In this document: positions 8,664 to 16,867 of the stretch, in pieces
How the letters are laid out: each line of letters starts with the position of its first letter
Position numbering within the stretch: position 1 is the stretch's first letter
Origin: Candidatus Gastranaerophilales bacterium
GTDB taxonomy: Bacteria > Cyanobacteriota > Vampirovibrionia > Gastranaerophilales > Gastranaerophilaceae
NCBI GenBank assembly: GCA_900770525.1
Contig: CAAHDT010000023.1
Coordinates: 62,001-126,000 of the forward strand
DNA length: 64,000 nt
Direction: 5' to 3'
Program-made: the position numbers and the translations under genes
Notes under the pieces: model-generated
What the model was told of the DNA's origin: nothing
The model's database searches: none
What the model saw: the letters and a program-made list of their open reading frames with translations, nothing else

Positions 8664-8698
8664 TAAAAAAGACCGACTGGAAACCCAATCGGTCTTTT
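8664..8698 (-). terminator. Rho-independent terminator of gap
   Basis: Minus strand: GACCGATTGG, a 4-base loop, CCAGTCGGTC (one G-U pair), flanked by A and T runs, ending in TTTTTT. It lies just past the gap stop codon. Confidence 0.9.
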
Positions 8699-8723
8699 AA
8701 AGATTTTATACAGTTTTTACAAA

Positions 8724-9728
8724 CTATAATTTTTCAGCAACCATCAAAGTAGTTTCAGCCAATCTTGTAGAATAACCACATTCGTTATCGTACCAAGAAA
8801 TAACTTTAACCATGTTGTCGCCCATAACTCTTGTTAATAAAGAGTCAACAGTTGAAGATTGGTGAGAACCGATGTAGTCAGTTGAAACCAATGGTTCATC
8901 TGAATAGCACAATACATGTCCGTCAGCAGCTTCTTTCAAAGCAGCGTTAACTTCTTCAACAGTAACTTTCTTTTCAGTTTCGAATACAACGTCAACCAAT
9001 GAAACGTCTGGAGTAGGAACTCTCATTGCGAAACCATCCAATTTTCCTTTTAATTCAGGAATTACAAGAGCAACAGCTTTAGCAGCACCTGTTTTTGTAG
9101 GAACAATGTTCAAAGCACCAGCTCTAGCACGACGAGGATCTTTGTGACCAGCATCCAAAATCTTTTGGTCGCCTGTATAAGAGTGAACTGTTGTCATCAA
9201 ACCTTTAACGATACCAAATTTTTCTTTGATAACTTTAGCTACAGGAGCCAAGCAGTTTGTTGTACAAGATGCCATTGAAATAACATTGTGTTTTGCAGGA
9301 TCGTATTCATTTTCGTTAACGCCCAAAACGATAGTTTTGTCTTCGTTTTTAGCAGGAGCAGAAATGATAACTTTCTTAGCACCAGCTTCGATATGAGCTT
9401 TAGCTTTTTCAGCATCTGTGAAGAAACCAGTTGATTCAACAACAACTTCTACACCAAGATCTTTCCAAGGCAATTGTGCAGGATCTTTTTCTGCGAAGAA
9501 TTTAATTTTTTTACCGTTAACAATGATACCTTCTTCATAAGCTTCAACAGTACCATCGAATTTACCCATAACAGAGTCATATTTGAAAATTCTAGCAGCA
9601 TCTTCCGGTTTCAAACCAGGGTCATTGATTGCTACATAGTTAATTTTGTCAAAAATACCTTCTGCGATAGCAGCTCTTAAAGTGTTTCTACCGATTCTAC
9701 CGAATCCGTTGATTGCTACATTTACCAT
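8724..9728 (-). CDS. gap: Glyceraldehyde-3-phosphate dehydrogenase, type I
   Basis: This cytoplasmic glycolytic enzyme oxidises glyceraldehyde 3-phosphate with NAD+ and phosphate. It has 334 residues, the usual family length. The N-terminal Rossmann fold shows NGFGRIGR; the catalytic Cys lies in SCTTNC around residue 152; phosphate-binding text HSYTGDQ and the C-terminal WYDNECGYS are present. AAGGAG lies well placed before the ATG, and a sigma70-type promoter and a strong terminator bracket it, so it is a single-gene unit. Its neat promoter and ribosome site suggest high expression. Confidence 0.98.
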   Translation of the reverse strand: MVNVAINGFGRIGRNTLRAAIAEGIFDKINYVAINDPGLKPEDAARIFKYDSVMGKFDGTVEAYEEGIIVNGKKIKFFAEKDPAQLPWKDLGVEVVVESTGFFTDAEKAKAHIEAGAKKVIISAPAKNEDKTIVLGVNENEYDPAKHNVISMASCTTNCLAPVAKVIKEKFGIVKGLMTTVHSYTGDQKILDAGHKDPRRARAGALNIVPTKTGAAKAVALVIPELKGKLDGFAMRVPTPDVSLVDVVFETEKKVTVEEVNAALKEAADGHVLCYSDEPLVSTDYIGSHQSSTVDSLLTRVMGDNMVKVISWYDNECGYSTRLAETTLMVAEKL

Positions 9729-9773
9729 AAGTTTTTACTCCTTCTTACTTTGTAAACCTTATTTAACATGACT

Positions 9774-9802
9774 TTTATATCATCAAAAAAAAAACTAATC
9801 AA
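9774..9802 (-). promoter_or_regulatory. Sigma70-type promoter of gap
   Basis: Minus strand: TTGATT (9802-9797), 17 bases including a T-run, TATAAA (9779-9774). The leader would be about 40 bases. Confidence 0.6.
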
Positions 9803-9870
9803 GTAGGTACCTCTTGTTGAATTATTAAGAAAAAGTTAATTTTGTTAATTATTTCAAGTTTGTAACGAAT

Positions 9871-9899
9871 TTGTCCAACAGGATAAAATGTCGTATACT
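9871..9899 (+). promoter_or_regulatory. Candidate promoter overlapping the kinase start
   Basis: TTGTCC (9871-9876), 17 bases, TATACT (9894-9899). If used, the RNA would begin near 9906, past the first ATG (9888) and about three bases before a second in-frame ATG (9909). A second candidate is TTGTAA (9860) with TAAAAT (9884), which would allow the first ATG only as a leaderless or near-leaderless start. Confidence 0.35.
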
Positions 9900-11498
9900 G
9901 CTATTATTATGAAAAGTGCACAAATAATATTAGTTGATGATGAAAAGATGGTTACCTCTGCCTTCAGAACACTGTTGAGGGTGGAAGGTTATACAAATGT
10001 GAATTGTTTTAACAACCCCGAAGAAGCGTTAATTTTTCTAAAGTCCAATACTCCGGACATAATCGTTTCTGATTTTTTGATGCCTGAAATGAATGGGTTG
10101 GAATTTTTAACAAAAGCCAAAGAACTTTATCCCGAAGTTAGCATGATCCTTTTGACAGGGTACGCTGACAAGGAAAATGCTATCAAAGCAATTAACGAAA
10201 TCGGGCTATACAAATATATAGAAAAACCTTGGGATAATGACGACTTGTTAATGAATGTACGAAACGGCATTGAAAGAAGTCACTTGCTTTCAAATTTACG
10301 CGAAAAGATTTCTGAACTTGAACAAGCTAAAAAACAATTAGAAATTTATTCTAATGATTTGGAAAAACTTGTTGCTGAACGTACTAAAGAATTAACAATT
10401 GCAAACAGCAAGTTGTCCGGAATTATAAACTACTGCGCTGACGGTATTATCATACTAGATAAAATGGGGAATATTGAGCAGGCAAATCCGGCATGCGAAA
10501 ACATGACAGGTTTTAGCGAAAGTGCATTAAAAAATAAGAAATTCCAAGAAATTGCATACATAACAACCAAAAGCGGAAATCGTTCCATTGACAACAAGTC
10601 TGGTGCTATTTTCGGATTGGATAAAGATGACAATAACGATGTTCTTGTTGAAAATTGCATAATAAAAAACACTCTCGGTAATATGGAAATCCCTGTTGAA
10701 ATTAATTTTGCAGCAATAAATTCTGACTCTGACGAAGAAAAATTTGTCGGAGTAATTAGGGATGTAAGCAAACAAAAAGAAACAGAGCGTTTGAGAGATG
10801 ATTTTATTGCAACATTAACTCACGATTTAAGAACGCCGTTACTTGCAGCAATACAAACATTGAAATTTTTCCTTGACGGTTCACTCGGGCCGGTTGAAGA
10901 AAAACAAGGCGTGTTATTATCCACAATGTTACAAAGTAATGAAGATTTGTTAGGTCTGGTTAATGCGTTATTAGAAGTCTACAGATTTGAAAGCGGAAAG
11001 TTAACCTTATGCAAAACAAATTTTGCGGTAAAAGATTTGATTACCCAATGCTATGATGAACTTAAACCTCTTGCTGATAAAAAGAATATTACATTTAAAC
11101 TTGAATGTGATATTGACGACCAAACTGAAATTTTAGCAGATAAATCTGAAATCAAACGCGTAATGATTAATTTATGCGGAAATGCCGTTAATTACACAAA
11201 TAAAAACGGTGAGATTAAAATTATCGCAAAAGTTCAGTCCGGTGACTTGATATTTTCTGTAGTCGACAACGGGAACGGCATTCCGCAAGAAGATATCCCA
11301 AGTTTATTCAACAGATTTTCTCAAGGGACAAGCAGAAAAAGGTCTACAGGAACAGGACTTGGTTTATATTTATCAAGACAAATTGTGGAAGCTCACGGTG
11401 GAAAAATTTGGCTTGACAGTAAATTAAATAAAGGTAGTGAATTTACATTTTTACTTACAAATGTTGCAAAAGAAGAAAGACAGGTCGTAAATGGTTAG
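9888..11498 (+). CDS. Hybrid sensor kinase: receiver, PAS, HisKA and HATPase
   Basis: A 536-aa soluble kinase. The N-terminal receiver domain (about residues 8-125) has the acidic pocket VDDE, phospho-acceptor Asp in VSDFLMPEMNG and the Lys in IEKPW. A coiled coil (residues 140-180), a PAS domain (about 183-300), a dimerisation/phospho-acceptor domain with HDLRTPL (His near 312) and a HATPase (N-box NLCGNAVNYT, DNGNGIP, GTGLGLYLS) follow. There are no membrane segments, so it senses an internal signal or a partner. It overlaps the next gene, its likely target, by 8 bases. The start is uncertain: ATG at 9888 has an AGGA only 4 bases away; ATG at 9909 gives MKSAQIILVDDE, a more typical receiver start. 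Confidence 0.92.
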   Translation: MSYTAIIMKSAQIILVDDEKMVTSAFRTLLRVEGYTNVNCFNNPEEALIFLKSNTPDIIVSDFLMPEMNGLEFLTKAKELYPEVSMILLTGYADKENAIKAINEIGLYKYIEKPWDNDDLLMNVRNGIERSHLLSNLREKISELEQAKKQLEIYSNDLEKLVAERTKELTIANSKLSGIINYCADGIIILDKMGNIEQANPACENMTGFSESALKNKKFQEIAYITTKSGNRSIDNKSGAIFGLDKDDNNDVLVENCIIKNTLGNMEIPVEINFAAINSDSDEEKFVGVIRDVSKQKETERLRDDFIATLTHDLRTPLLAAIQTLKFFLDGSLGPVEEKQGVLLSTMLQSNEDLLGLVNALLEVYRFESGKLTLCKTNFAVKDLITQCYDELKPLADKKNITFKLECDIDDQTEILADKSEIKRVMINLCGNAVNYTNKNGEIKIIAKVQSGDLIFSVVDNGNGIPQEDIPSLFNRFSQGTSRKRSTGTGLGLYLSRQIVEAHGGKIWLDSKLNKGSEFTFLLTNVAKEERQVVNG

Positions 11499-12156
11499 AG
11501 TATTAATTGTTGAAGATCAAGATATGGCAAGAGTTGCTCTATCGGTAGTATTAAGCAAGAATGAAAATATTCAAATTGCAGATATGGCAACAGACGGACT
11601 TGAGGGCGTTGAAAAAGCTTTATCTCTTAAGCCTGATCTTGTCATCATGGACATAGGACTTCCTTCTATTGATGGAATTGAAGCAACAAGAAGAATTAAG
11701 GAAGAAAACCCGCAAATAAGAGTTCTTATGTACACTTCAAGAGAAGATGAAAACGACATTTTTGATGCGTTTCAGGCAGGTGCAGACGGTTATATCACCA
11801 AAGGGGCGACCGTAGAACAGACAATTTCAGCGGTTCTTGCAGTTAGTGACGGTACCGGTTGGCTTGATCCGGCTATTGCCAAAGTTGTTTTGACAAATAT
11901 AAGACGTGGAAATGTTCAAGAAGGTCGACGCGGAGAAATCAACTATAAGTTAGGTAAAAATCTTTACGGACTGACTGAAAGAGAGATGGACGTATTAGCT
12001 TTAATCGTTGACGGACTGACTAATCCGCAAATTTCAGACAAGCTTTGTATTACAATTTCCACAACTAAAACTCACGTTCACAGTATTTTGCAGAAACTAT
12101 ATGTAAGAACCAGAGCTAAAGCAACGGCAATGGCAATGAAAGAAGGACTTGTTTAA
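11491..12156 (+). CDS. NarL/FixJ-family response regulator
   Basis: A 221-aa two-domain transcription factor. The receiver domain (residues 1-120) has VEDQD, phospho-acceptor Asp in VIMDIGLPS and Lys in YITKG. The C-terminal LuxR-type HTH (about 155-215) reads LTEREMDVLALIVDGLTNPQ, then TTKTHVHSILQKLYV. It overlaps the upstream kinase gene by 8 bases and is translated with it, so the two probably form a cognate pair. It is a paralogue of the regulator at 54897, sharing the same layout and the linker with a W-x-DP motif. Target genes are unknown; the directly downstream exported protein is a candidate. Confidence 0.93.
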   Translation: MVRVLIVEDQDMARVALSVVLSKNENIQIADMATDGLEGVEKALSLKPDLVIMDIGLPSIDGIEATRRIKEENPQIRVLMYTSREDENDIFDAFQAGADGYITKGATVEQTISAVLAVSDGTGWLDPAIAKVVLTNIRRGNVQEGRRGEINYKLGKNLYGLTEREMDVLALIVDGLTNPQISDKLCITISTTKTHVHSILQKLYVRTRAKATAMAMKEGLV

Positions 12157-12158
12157 TT

Positions 12159-13541
12159 ATGAACAGAGTTTGGCTCTTATTGGTAGCAACTTGCTTATCA
12201 GCACAAATGTCTTTTGCTGCAAATGTCGATTGGAGTCAGATTAAATACAATATTCAAGACAGTGTTAATTTCAAAAAGGATCAAGCTACTGTCGAAGCTG
12301 ATTATTTAAAAAGAGTTGAGAAAGACCGTATCAAAGAAAAATACGGCAGAGAAATCATGGACAGAAAACCGTCAGGACTTATGACAGTTGAAGAGTATGA
12401 GAAATTATCTCAACCAAAAGATAAAGCCGTTATCGATTATGGAACTCCAAAGGTTAACAAGCCTTATGATATGCAATATGTGCCTCAACCGACTTATAAA
12501 CTTGCAAGATACAATGAGCCTGCCGGCAGCCCAAACCTTACTATCAGCAGAGATTTATACAAAACTAGACAATTAAATCTCCCGGGGATTACTGCCCCTG
12601 ATTTTTCTATAATGGTGTATCCTGCGGTTTACTATTATCCAGTGTCAGAATCGGTATCTTGCGACTTATTTATGGTTGCCCTAAGAGATAATGACAGCGC
12701 CGTAAATAAGATTTTAAAAGCAAATATTGCAAACAGATATCCGATACCAATTTTATCTACAGACAAGGAAATAACCAATAGTACAGCGTTTCGCACCTTA
12801 ACTCCGATTGATTTTTCAGAAGACAGCAGTAAACTTCTTGTCAAAGAAAAAATTGGGAGTTCAGAAGATGGAATTTGGCAAACAAGAGCAATTGTATACG
12901 ATTTTAAAACTCAAACTTCATACGATTTGGTTGAACTCCGTTCCGCAATCGAATATTACTGGAAAGAATACAAAAACCTGAATCTTGACGATAAGCGTTG
13001 GGATATTTATCCTCTAGGATTTAGCAAAGGGAATCCGGATAGAATCATTGTGACAGCTTACGCATATACAGGCGAAGCTCCAATTTTCTTGGGTGTTTGG
13101 ACGGTCGATTCAAAAGGAGAACAATCAAGACTCATAACTCTGAAAAATGGAGATATTGAAGTATCTGCAAACGGGTTTAAAATCGTAAAAGATGGAGTTG
13201 TCCCAAATACTTTAGTCAAATCTCAAGAAAAAATTGAACAAAAATACGTAAAAGATGAAGCTAAAGCGGCAAAAAAACAAGATAAAGCCGAAGTAAAAAC
13301 TATAAAAGATAAAATGAAAACCGAACTAAAAGAAGTTGATAAGCAATATAAACTTGAAAAAGAAGATTACAAACTTATGGACAAACTTCAAGGCTCAACC
13401 ACTCAAAATGAGAACATCGAAAAATACGAAAAACTTCAAACCCAACTAAATATCAAACGAGAAGTTCAAGAGCAAAAACTCCGTCGAAAAGAAGAAATTC
13501 GCCAACAAAAACTAGAGCAAAAACAAAAAACAAATACTTAA
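12159..13541 (+). CDS. Exported protein with C-terminal coiled coil, unknown function
   Basis: The 460-aa protein starts with a classic Sec signal peptide (MNRVWLLLVATCLSAQMSFAA, cleavage after about residue 20). The middle (about 60-330) is a mixed soluble domain I do not recognise, with text such as LTPIDFSEDSSKLLVKEKIG and GVWTVDSKGEQSRLITLKNGD that suggests a beta-rich, propeller-like fold. From about 350 to the end it is a Lys/Glu/Gln-rich coiled coil. It begins three bases after the regulator stop codon, so it belongs to the kinase-regulator operon. It could be a periplasmic part of the same signalling route; this is inferred only from position. Confidence 0.8.
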   Translation: MNRVWLLLVATCLSAQMSFAANVDWSQIKYNIQDSVNFKKDQATVEADYLKRVEKDRIKEKYGREIMDRKPSGLMTVEEYEKLSQPKDKAVIDYGTPKVNKPYDMQYVPQPTYKLARYNEPAGSPNLTISRDLYKTRQLNLPGITAPDFSIMVYPAVYYYPVSESVSCDLFMVALRDNDSAVNKILKANIANRYPIPILSTDKEITNSTAFRTLTPIDFSEDSSKLLVKEKIGSSEDGIWQTRAIVYDFKTQTSYDLVELRSAIEYYWKEYKNLNLDDKRWDIYPLGFSKGNPDRIIVTAYAYTGEAPIFLGVWTVDSKGEQSRLITLKNGDIEVSANGFKIVKDGVVPNTLVKSQEKIEQKYVKDEAKAAKKQDKAEVKTIKDKMKTELKEVDKQYKLEKEDYKLMDKLQGSTTQNENIEKYEKLQTQLNIKREVQEQKLRRKEEIRQQKLEQKQKTNT

Positions 13542-13550
13542 CGAGAAAAA

Positions 13551-13943
13551 TTATTTTCCAAGATAATCTTCAAAAGATTTTGTTTTAATTGTGTATCCAC
13601 AACCTTCATGCAGTTTTGCAGGATAGAATATTTTTTTAGCAGGATAATTTTTGCACATGCGCAAGCGATGTTTGTAATCCGAACACAGTCCATCTTTTGT
13701 AACGAGTTTGCAGGCAAAAATCAAATTGCCGTTTTCATCCTTACCTTTTATATAAAACCTTTTGTAGGGAGGAAAAAGAAACTGCATTATTTTGAATTCT
13801 TTTTCAGTATAAGTGTCGACACTATACATATAATTACAGCACTTGCCGCATTTTTTGCATTCACCGCTAATTTCGTACTCCACCTTTTGCGGTACAAAAC
13901 ACGAACGGAATTCATTCCATAAAGTATACAAAAAATCAAACAT
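13551..13943 (-). CDS. YkgJ-family cysteine-cluster protein
   Basis: The 130-aa protein has the CxxCxxCC cluster (CKKCGKCCNYMY, near residues 32-43) and further Cys residues in FACKLVTKDGLCSDY, RMCKNYP and GCGYT. These define the YkgJ family, thought to bind zinc or an iron-sulphur centre; biochemical function is not known. No signal peptide is present. It converges on the preceding gene with 9 bases between the stop codons. No clear ribosome site is visible. Confidence 0.8.
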   Translation of the reverse strand: MFDFLYTLWNEFRSCFVPQKVEYEISGECKKCGKCCNYMYSVDTYTEKEFKIMQFLFPPYKRFYIKGKDENGNLIFACKLVTKDGLCSDYKHRLRMCKNYPAKKIFYPAKLHEGCGYTIKTKSFEDYLGK

Positions 13944-14027
13944 AACAATATACTAACATAAAGAATTTGCGTTTAACCGTTTTTTATAATAAAATATAGT
14001 CCATAATGAGAAGGGATTGTTAAATTT

Positions 14028-16145
14028 ATGGCTAGAATAAGAAGAAATAACTTGTACACCTCTGAAAGAGAGCTTGCAAAGTCTAATATACGTAGAAAAA
14101 GCAACGATTTCTTTGCAAACCTTAGAACTTTCACAATTTTTGGTGTGGCATGCCTTTTGGCAGGAGTTGTAGCATTTGAATTATATTTGTCTTCACTTTC
14201 TCCAATTAAAAACCTTGAAAGTTTTAAGCCAAATATTGTAACTCAATTTTATTCACACGATGGTGAAGTTATTAAAACATTCACGGCATATACATCTACT
14301 AAAATTAGTATAGATGAAGTTCCGGATGATTTCAAAAAGGCACTGATTGCAACAGAAGACAAAAACTTCTACACTCACCACGGTTATGACTTAACAGGTT
14401 TGGCTAGATCAACTGTCCAAAACGTTATTGCAGGACATGTTGTGCAAGGTGCAAGTACAATAACACAGCAATTAGCAAGAATTTTATTCTTATCTAACGA
14501 AAAAACCTTTGACAGAAAGATAAAAGAAATTATTATTGCTTCAAGAATAGAAAAAACTATTCCGAAAGACAAAATTCTTGAAATGTATATGAACAATGTA
14601 TATTTAGGTTCAGGAGCATACGGCGTAGAGAGTGCAGCTCAAACATATTTTAATAAGCACCTTAAAAATTGTACACTTTCAGAATTGGCGCTTATTGCAG
14701 GCTTGCCACAAGCTCCATCCGTTTATTCGCCATTTAATAATATGGATTTGGCAATTCAAAGACGTAATCAGGTTCTAACACGTATGTATAAAATGAAATA
14801 CATTACCGAAGACCAGTATAATAGTGCCAAAGAAGCAAAAGTTCACCTAACAAGTGTTCCAAGATTTTATACAACAAACAAAGCACCGTATTTTACAGAT
14901 TACGTAATGAAAGAATTGGAAAAATTAGGCTTTGATGAAACAGATATTTCTCAAGGCGGTTATAAAATTATAACAACTCTTGATTACAAAACTCAAGAAA
15001 AATTAAACGATGCAATTTTAAAAAACATGAGAAATTACGGACTAACAAAGAAAAACCAACAAGCTGCCGTATTCTCATTCTCACCAATAGATGGAAGAAT
15101 CCTTGCATATGCGGGAGGGAAAGACTATACTCAATCTCAATATGATAGAGTTCAAGCCATAAGACCTGCAGGTTCAGCATTTAAACCATTCGTATACGCA
15201 ACAGCTTTGGAACACGGGATTTCTCCAAACGATTTGATAGATGATTCTCCTATCACAATCGGAGATTGGTCTCCAAAGAACTATAGCGCAAAGTATAGAG
15301 GCAAAATCCCTGTTTATACTGCGTTGATGTTGTCTTCCAACGTATGCGCAGTAAGACTGATTAAAGAAGTTGGAATTCGTTCTGTAATTCAGACTGCAAG
15401 AACTCTAGGTATTACAACTCCGCTTGAATATGATTACACAATTGCCTTAGGTTCTAACGGTAGTAAATTGTTCGAATTAACAAGAGCATACGGAGCTTTT
15501 GCAAACGGTGGATATGTTGTACAACCATACGCTATTGAAAGAATTGAAACCTCAAGAGGTAAAGTTGTATATAGAGCTCCAAAAACAAAGATTTCAAGAC
15601 AACTAAGTTTGAAAACTGCAGCAGAAATGACTGCAAAGCTTAAGACGGTTGTAACAAACGGTACCGGTAGAGCCGCTAACATCGGGACACCTTGCGCCGG
15701 CAAAACAGGTACAACGGATGATTATAAGGATGCAAGTTTCGTTGGTTATACTCCAAATGTCGTAACAGGCGTTTGGGTTGGCAACGATGATAACACGACA
15801 ACCAAGTCAATTCAGGGTGGTTCAGTTCCTGCTCTTATTTGGAGAGATGTAATGAAAACTGCGAACAAAGACTATGGTAAAGCTGACTTTAATTATCCTG
15901 AAGTAGAACTTGTTCCTTCATATTTAGTTAAAAAGAATGCCGCAAAAGCAAAAACAGAAACCGTTAATACTGAAGAAACAAGTAACTTAGAAGGTAGCGA
16001 ATCAGATGTAAAACCGGCAACAACACCGGCAGAAGCTGTTCAAAACTATAATAAACATCAGCAAAATCATTCTGCTCCAACGCCTGCAACTGAAACAAAA
16101 GCACCGGCACCTATACCAATGGCAACACCGGAGAGTTTAAGATAA
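14028..16145 (+). CDS. Class A penicillin-binding protein (PBP1A-type)
   Basis: This bifunctional enzyme polymerises and cross-links peptidoglycan at the outer face of the inner membrane. After a short cytoplasmic tail a single transmembrane segment (about 36-56) anchors it. The GT51 transglycosylase domain shows ATEDKNFYTHHG, GASTITQQLAR and the KDKILEMYMNNVYLG segment. The transpeptidase domain has the catalytic Ser in SAFK (near 383), SSN and KTGT (near 557). The 705-residue length is typical, with a Pro/Ala/Thr-rich disordered C-terminal tail. It overlaps the next gene by one base (TAATG), so they are translationally coupled. Confidence 0.96.
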   Translation: MARIRRNNLYTSERELAKSNIRRKSNDFFANLRTFTIFGVACLLAGVVAFELYLSSLSPIKNLESFKPNIVTQFYSHDGEVIKTFTAYTSTKISIDEVPDDFKKALIATEDKNFYTHHGYDLTGLARSTVQNVIAGHVVQGASTITQQLARILFLSNEKTFDRKIKEIIIASRIEKTIPKDKILEMYMNNVYLGSGAYGVESAAQTYFNKHLKNCTLSELALIAGLPQAPSVYSPFNNMDLAIQRRNQVLTRMYKMKYITEDQYNSAKEAKVHLTSVPRFYTTNKAPYFTDYVMKELEKLGFDETDISQGGYKIITTLDYKTQEKLNDAILKNMRNYGLTKKNQQAAVFSFSPIDGRILAYAGGKDYTQSQYDRVQAIRPAGSAFKPFVYATALEHGISPNDLIDDSPITIGDWSPKNYSAKYRGKIPVYTALMLSSNVCAVRLIKEVGIRSVIQTARTLGITTPLEYDYTIALGSNGSKLFELTRAYGAFANGGYVVQPYAIERIETSRGKVVYRAPKTKISRQLSLKTAAEMTAKLKTVVTNGTGRAANIGTPCAGKTGTTDDYKDASFVGYTPNVVTGVWVGNDDNTTTKSIQGGSVPALIWRDVMKTANKDYGKADFNYPEVELVPSYLVKKNAAKAKTETVNTEETSNLEGSESDVKPATTPAEAVQNYNKHQQNHSAPTPATETKAPAPIPMATPESLR

Positions 16146-16777
16146 TGTCAGAATACATTACACACATAGGAACAGATGAATCCGGCAAAGGTGATTTTTT
16201 CGGACCTCTTGTAATTGCAGGGGTAATGGTTGATGAAAAAGCTGCAAAAGTGTTTATTGAAGCAGGAATTAAGGACAGCAAAAAAGTTACCGATAAAAAA
16301 ATATTGACTCTTGAACCTTTAATAAAACAAAATTCTGTATATTCTGTTGTTCCGATTTCTAACGGTAAATACAATGAGCTTTACGCTAATATAAAAAACT
16401 TAAACAAGTTGTTAGCTTGGGGACATGCAAGAGTTATTGAAAATGTATTAGAGAAACAAACTTGCGAATATGCTCTTTCAGACAAATTCGGAGATGAAAG
16501 CTTAATCAAATCAGCGTTAATGAAAAAAGGAAGAAGTATTCGCTTAGACCAAATGGTTAGAGCTGAAAGTGATGTCGCGGTAGCGGCTGCATCTATTCTT
16601 GCACGTGCAACTTTTGTACATAAAGTGCAAGAAATGCAAGATAAATATGGGATAGTTTTTCCAAAAGGATGTGCTCCGCAAGTAAAAGTTGCGGCAAAAG
16701 AATTTATCGAAAAATATGGAAAGGACAGACTTTCAGAGGTTTGTAAAACGCATTTCAAAACTTACAACGAAGTGTAA
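16145..16777 (+). CDS. rnhC: RNase HIII-like ribonuclease lacking the N-terminal domain
   Basis: RNase H enzymes cut the RNA strand of RNA-DNA hybrids. The opening GTDESGKGDFFGPLVIAG is the RNase HIII signature, with the first acidic pair DE; further catalytic acids lie in DSKKVTD, LDQMVRAES and the helix VAVAAASILARA. RNase HIII is normally about 300 residues with an N-terminal TBP-like substrate-binding domain; here the protein starts directly at the catalytic domain and has 210 residues. The start is fixed by the TAATG junction with the PBP gene, so the domain is truly absent. RNase HII is the alternative name, but the signature favours HIII. Confidence 0.85.
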   Translation: MSEYITHIGTDESGKGDFFGPLVIAGVMVDEKAAKVFIEAGIKDSKKVTDKKILTLEPLIKQNSVYSVVPISNGKYNELYANIKNLNKLLAWGHARVIENVLEKQTCEYALSDKFGDESLIKSALMKKGRSIRLDQMVRAESDVAVAAASILARATFVHKVQEMQDKYGIVFPKGCAPQVKVAAKEFIEKYGKDRLSEVCKTHFKTYNEV

Positions 16778-16826
16778 ATTTTAAATTCTGATATCATTTT
16801 ATCTGATAACAATCTTAATTTGTTTG

Positions 16827-16835
16827 TGCTATAAT
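16827..16835 (+). promoter_or_regulatory. Extended -10 promoter of the GH13 gene
   Basis: TGCTATAAT, an extended -10 element with perfect TATAAT, about 33 bases before the ATG. No good -35 is seen, as expected for this class. Confidence 0.45.
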
Positions 16836-16867
16836 TTATCCACAAATGTAATAGAAATGGAGATAAT

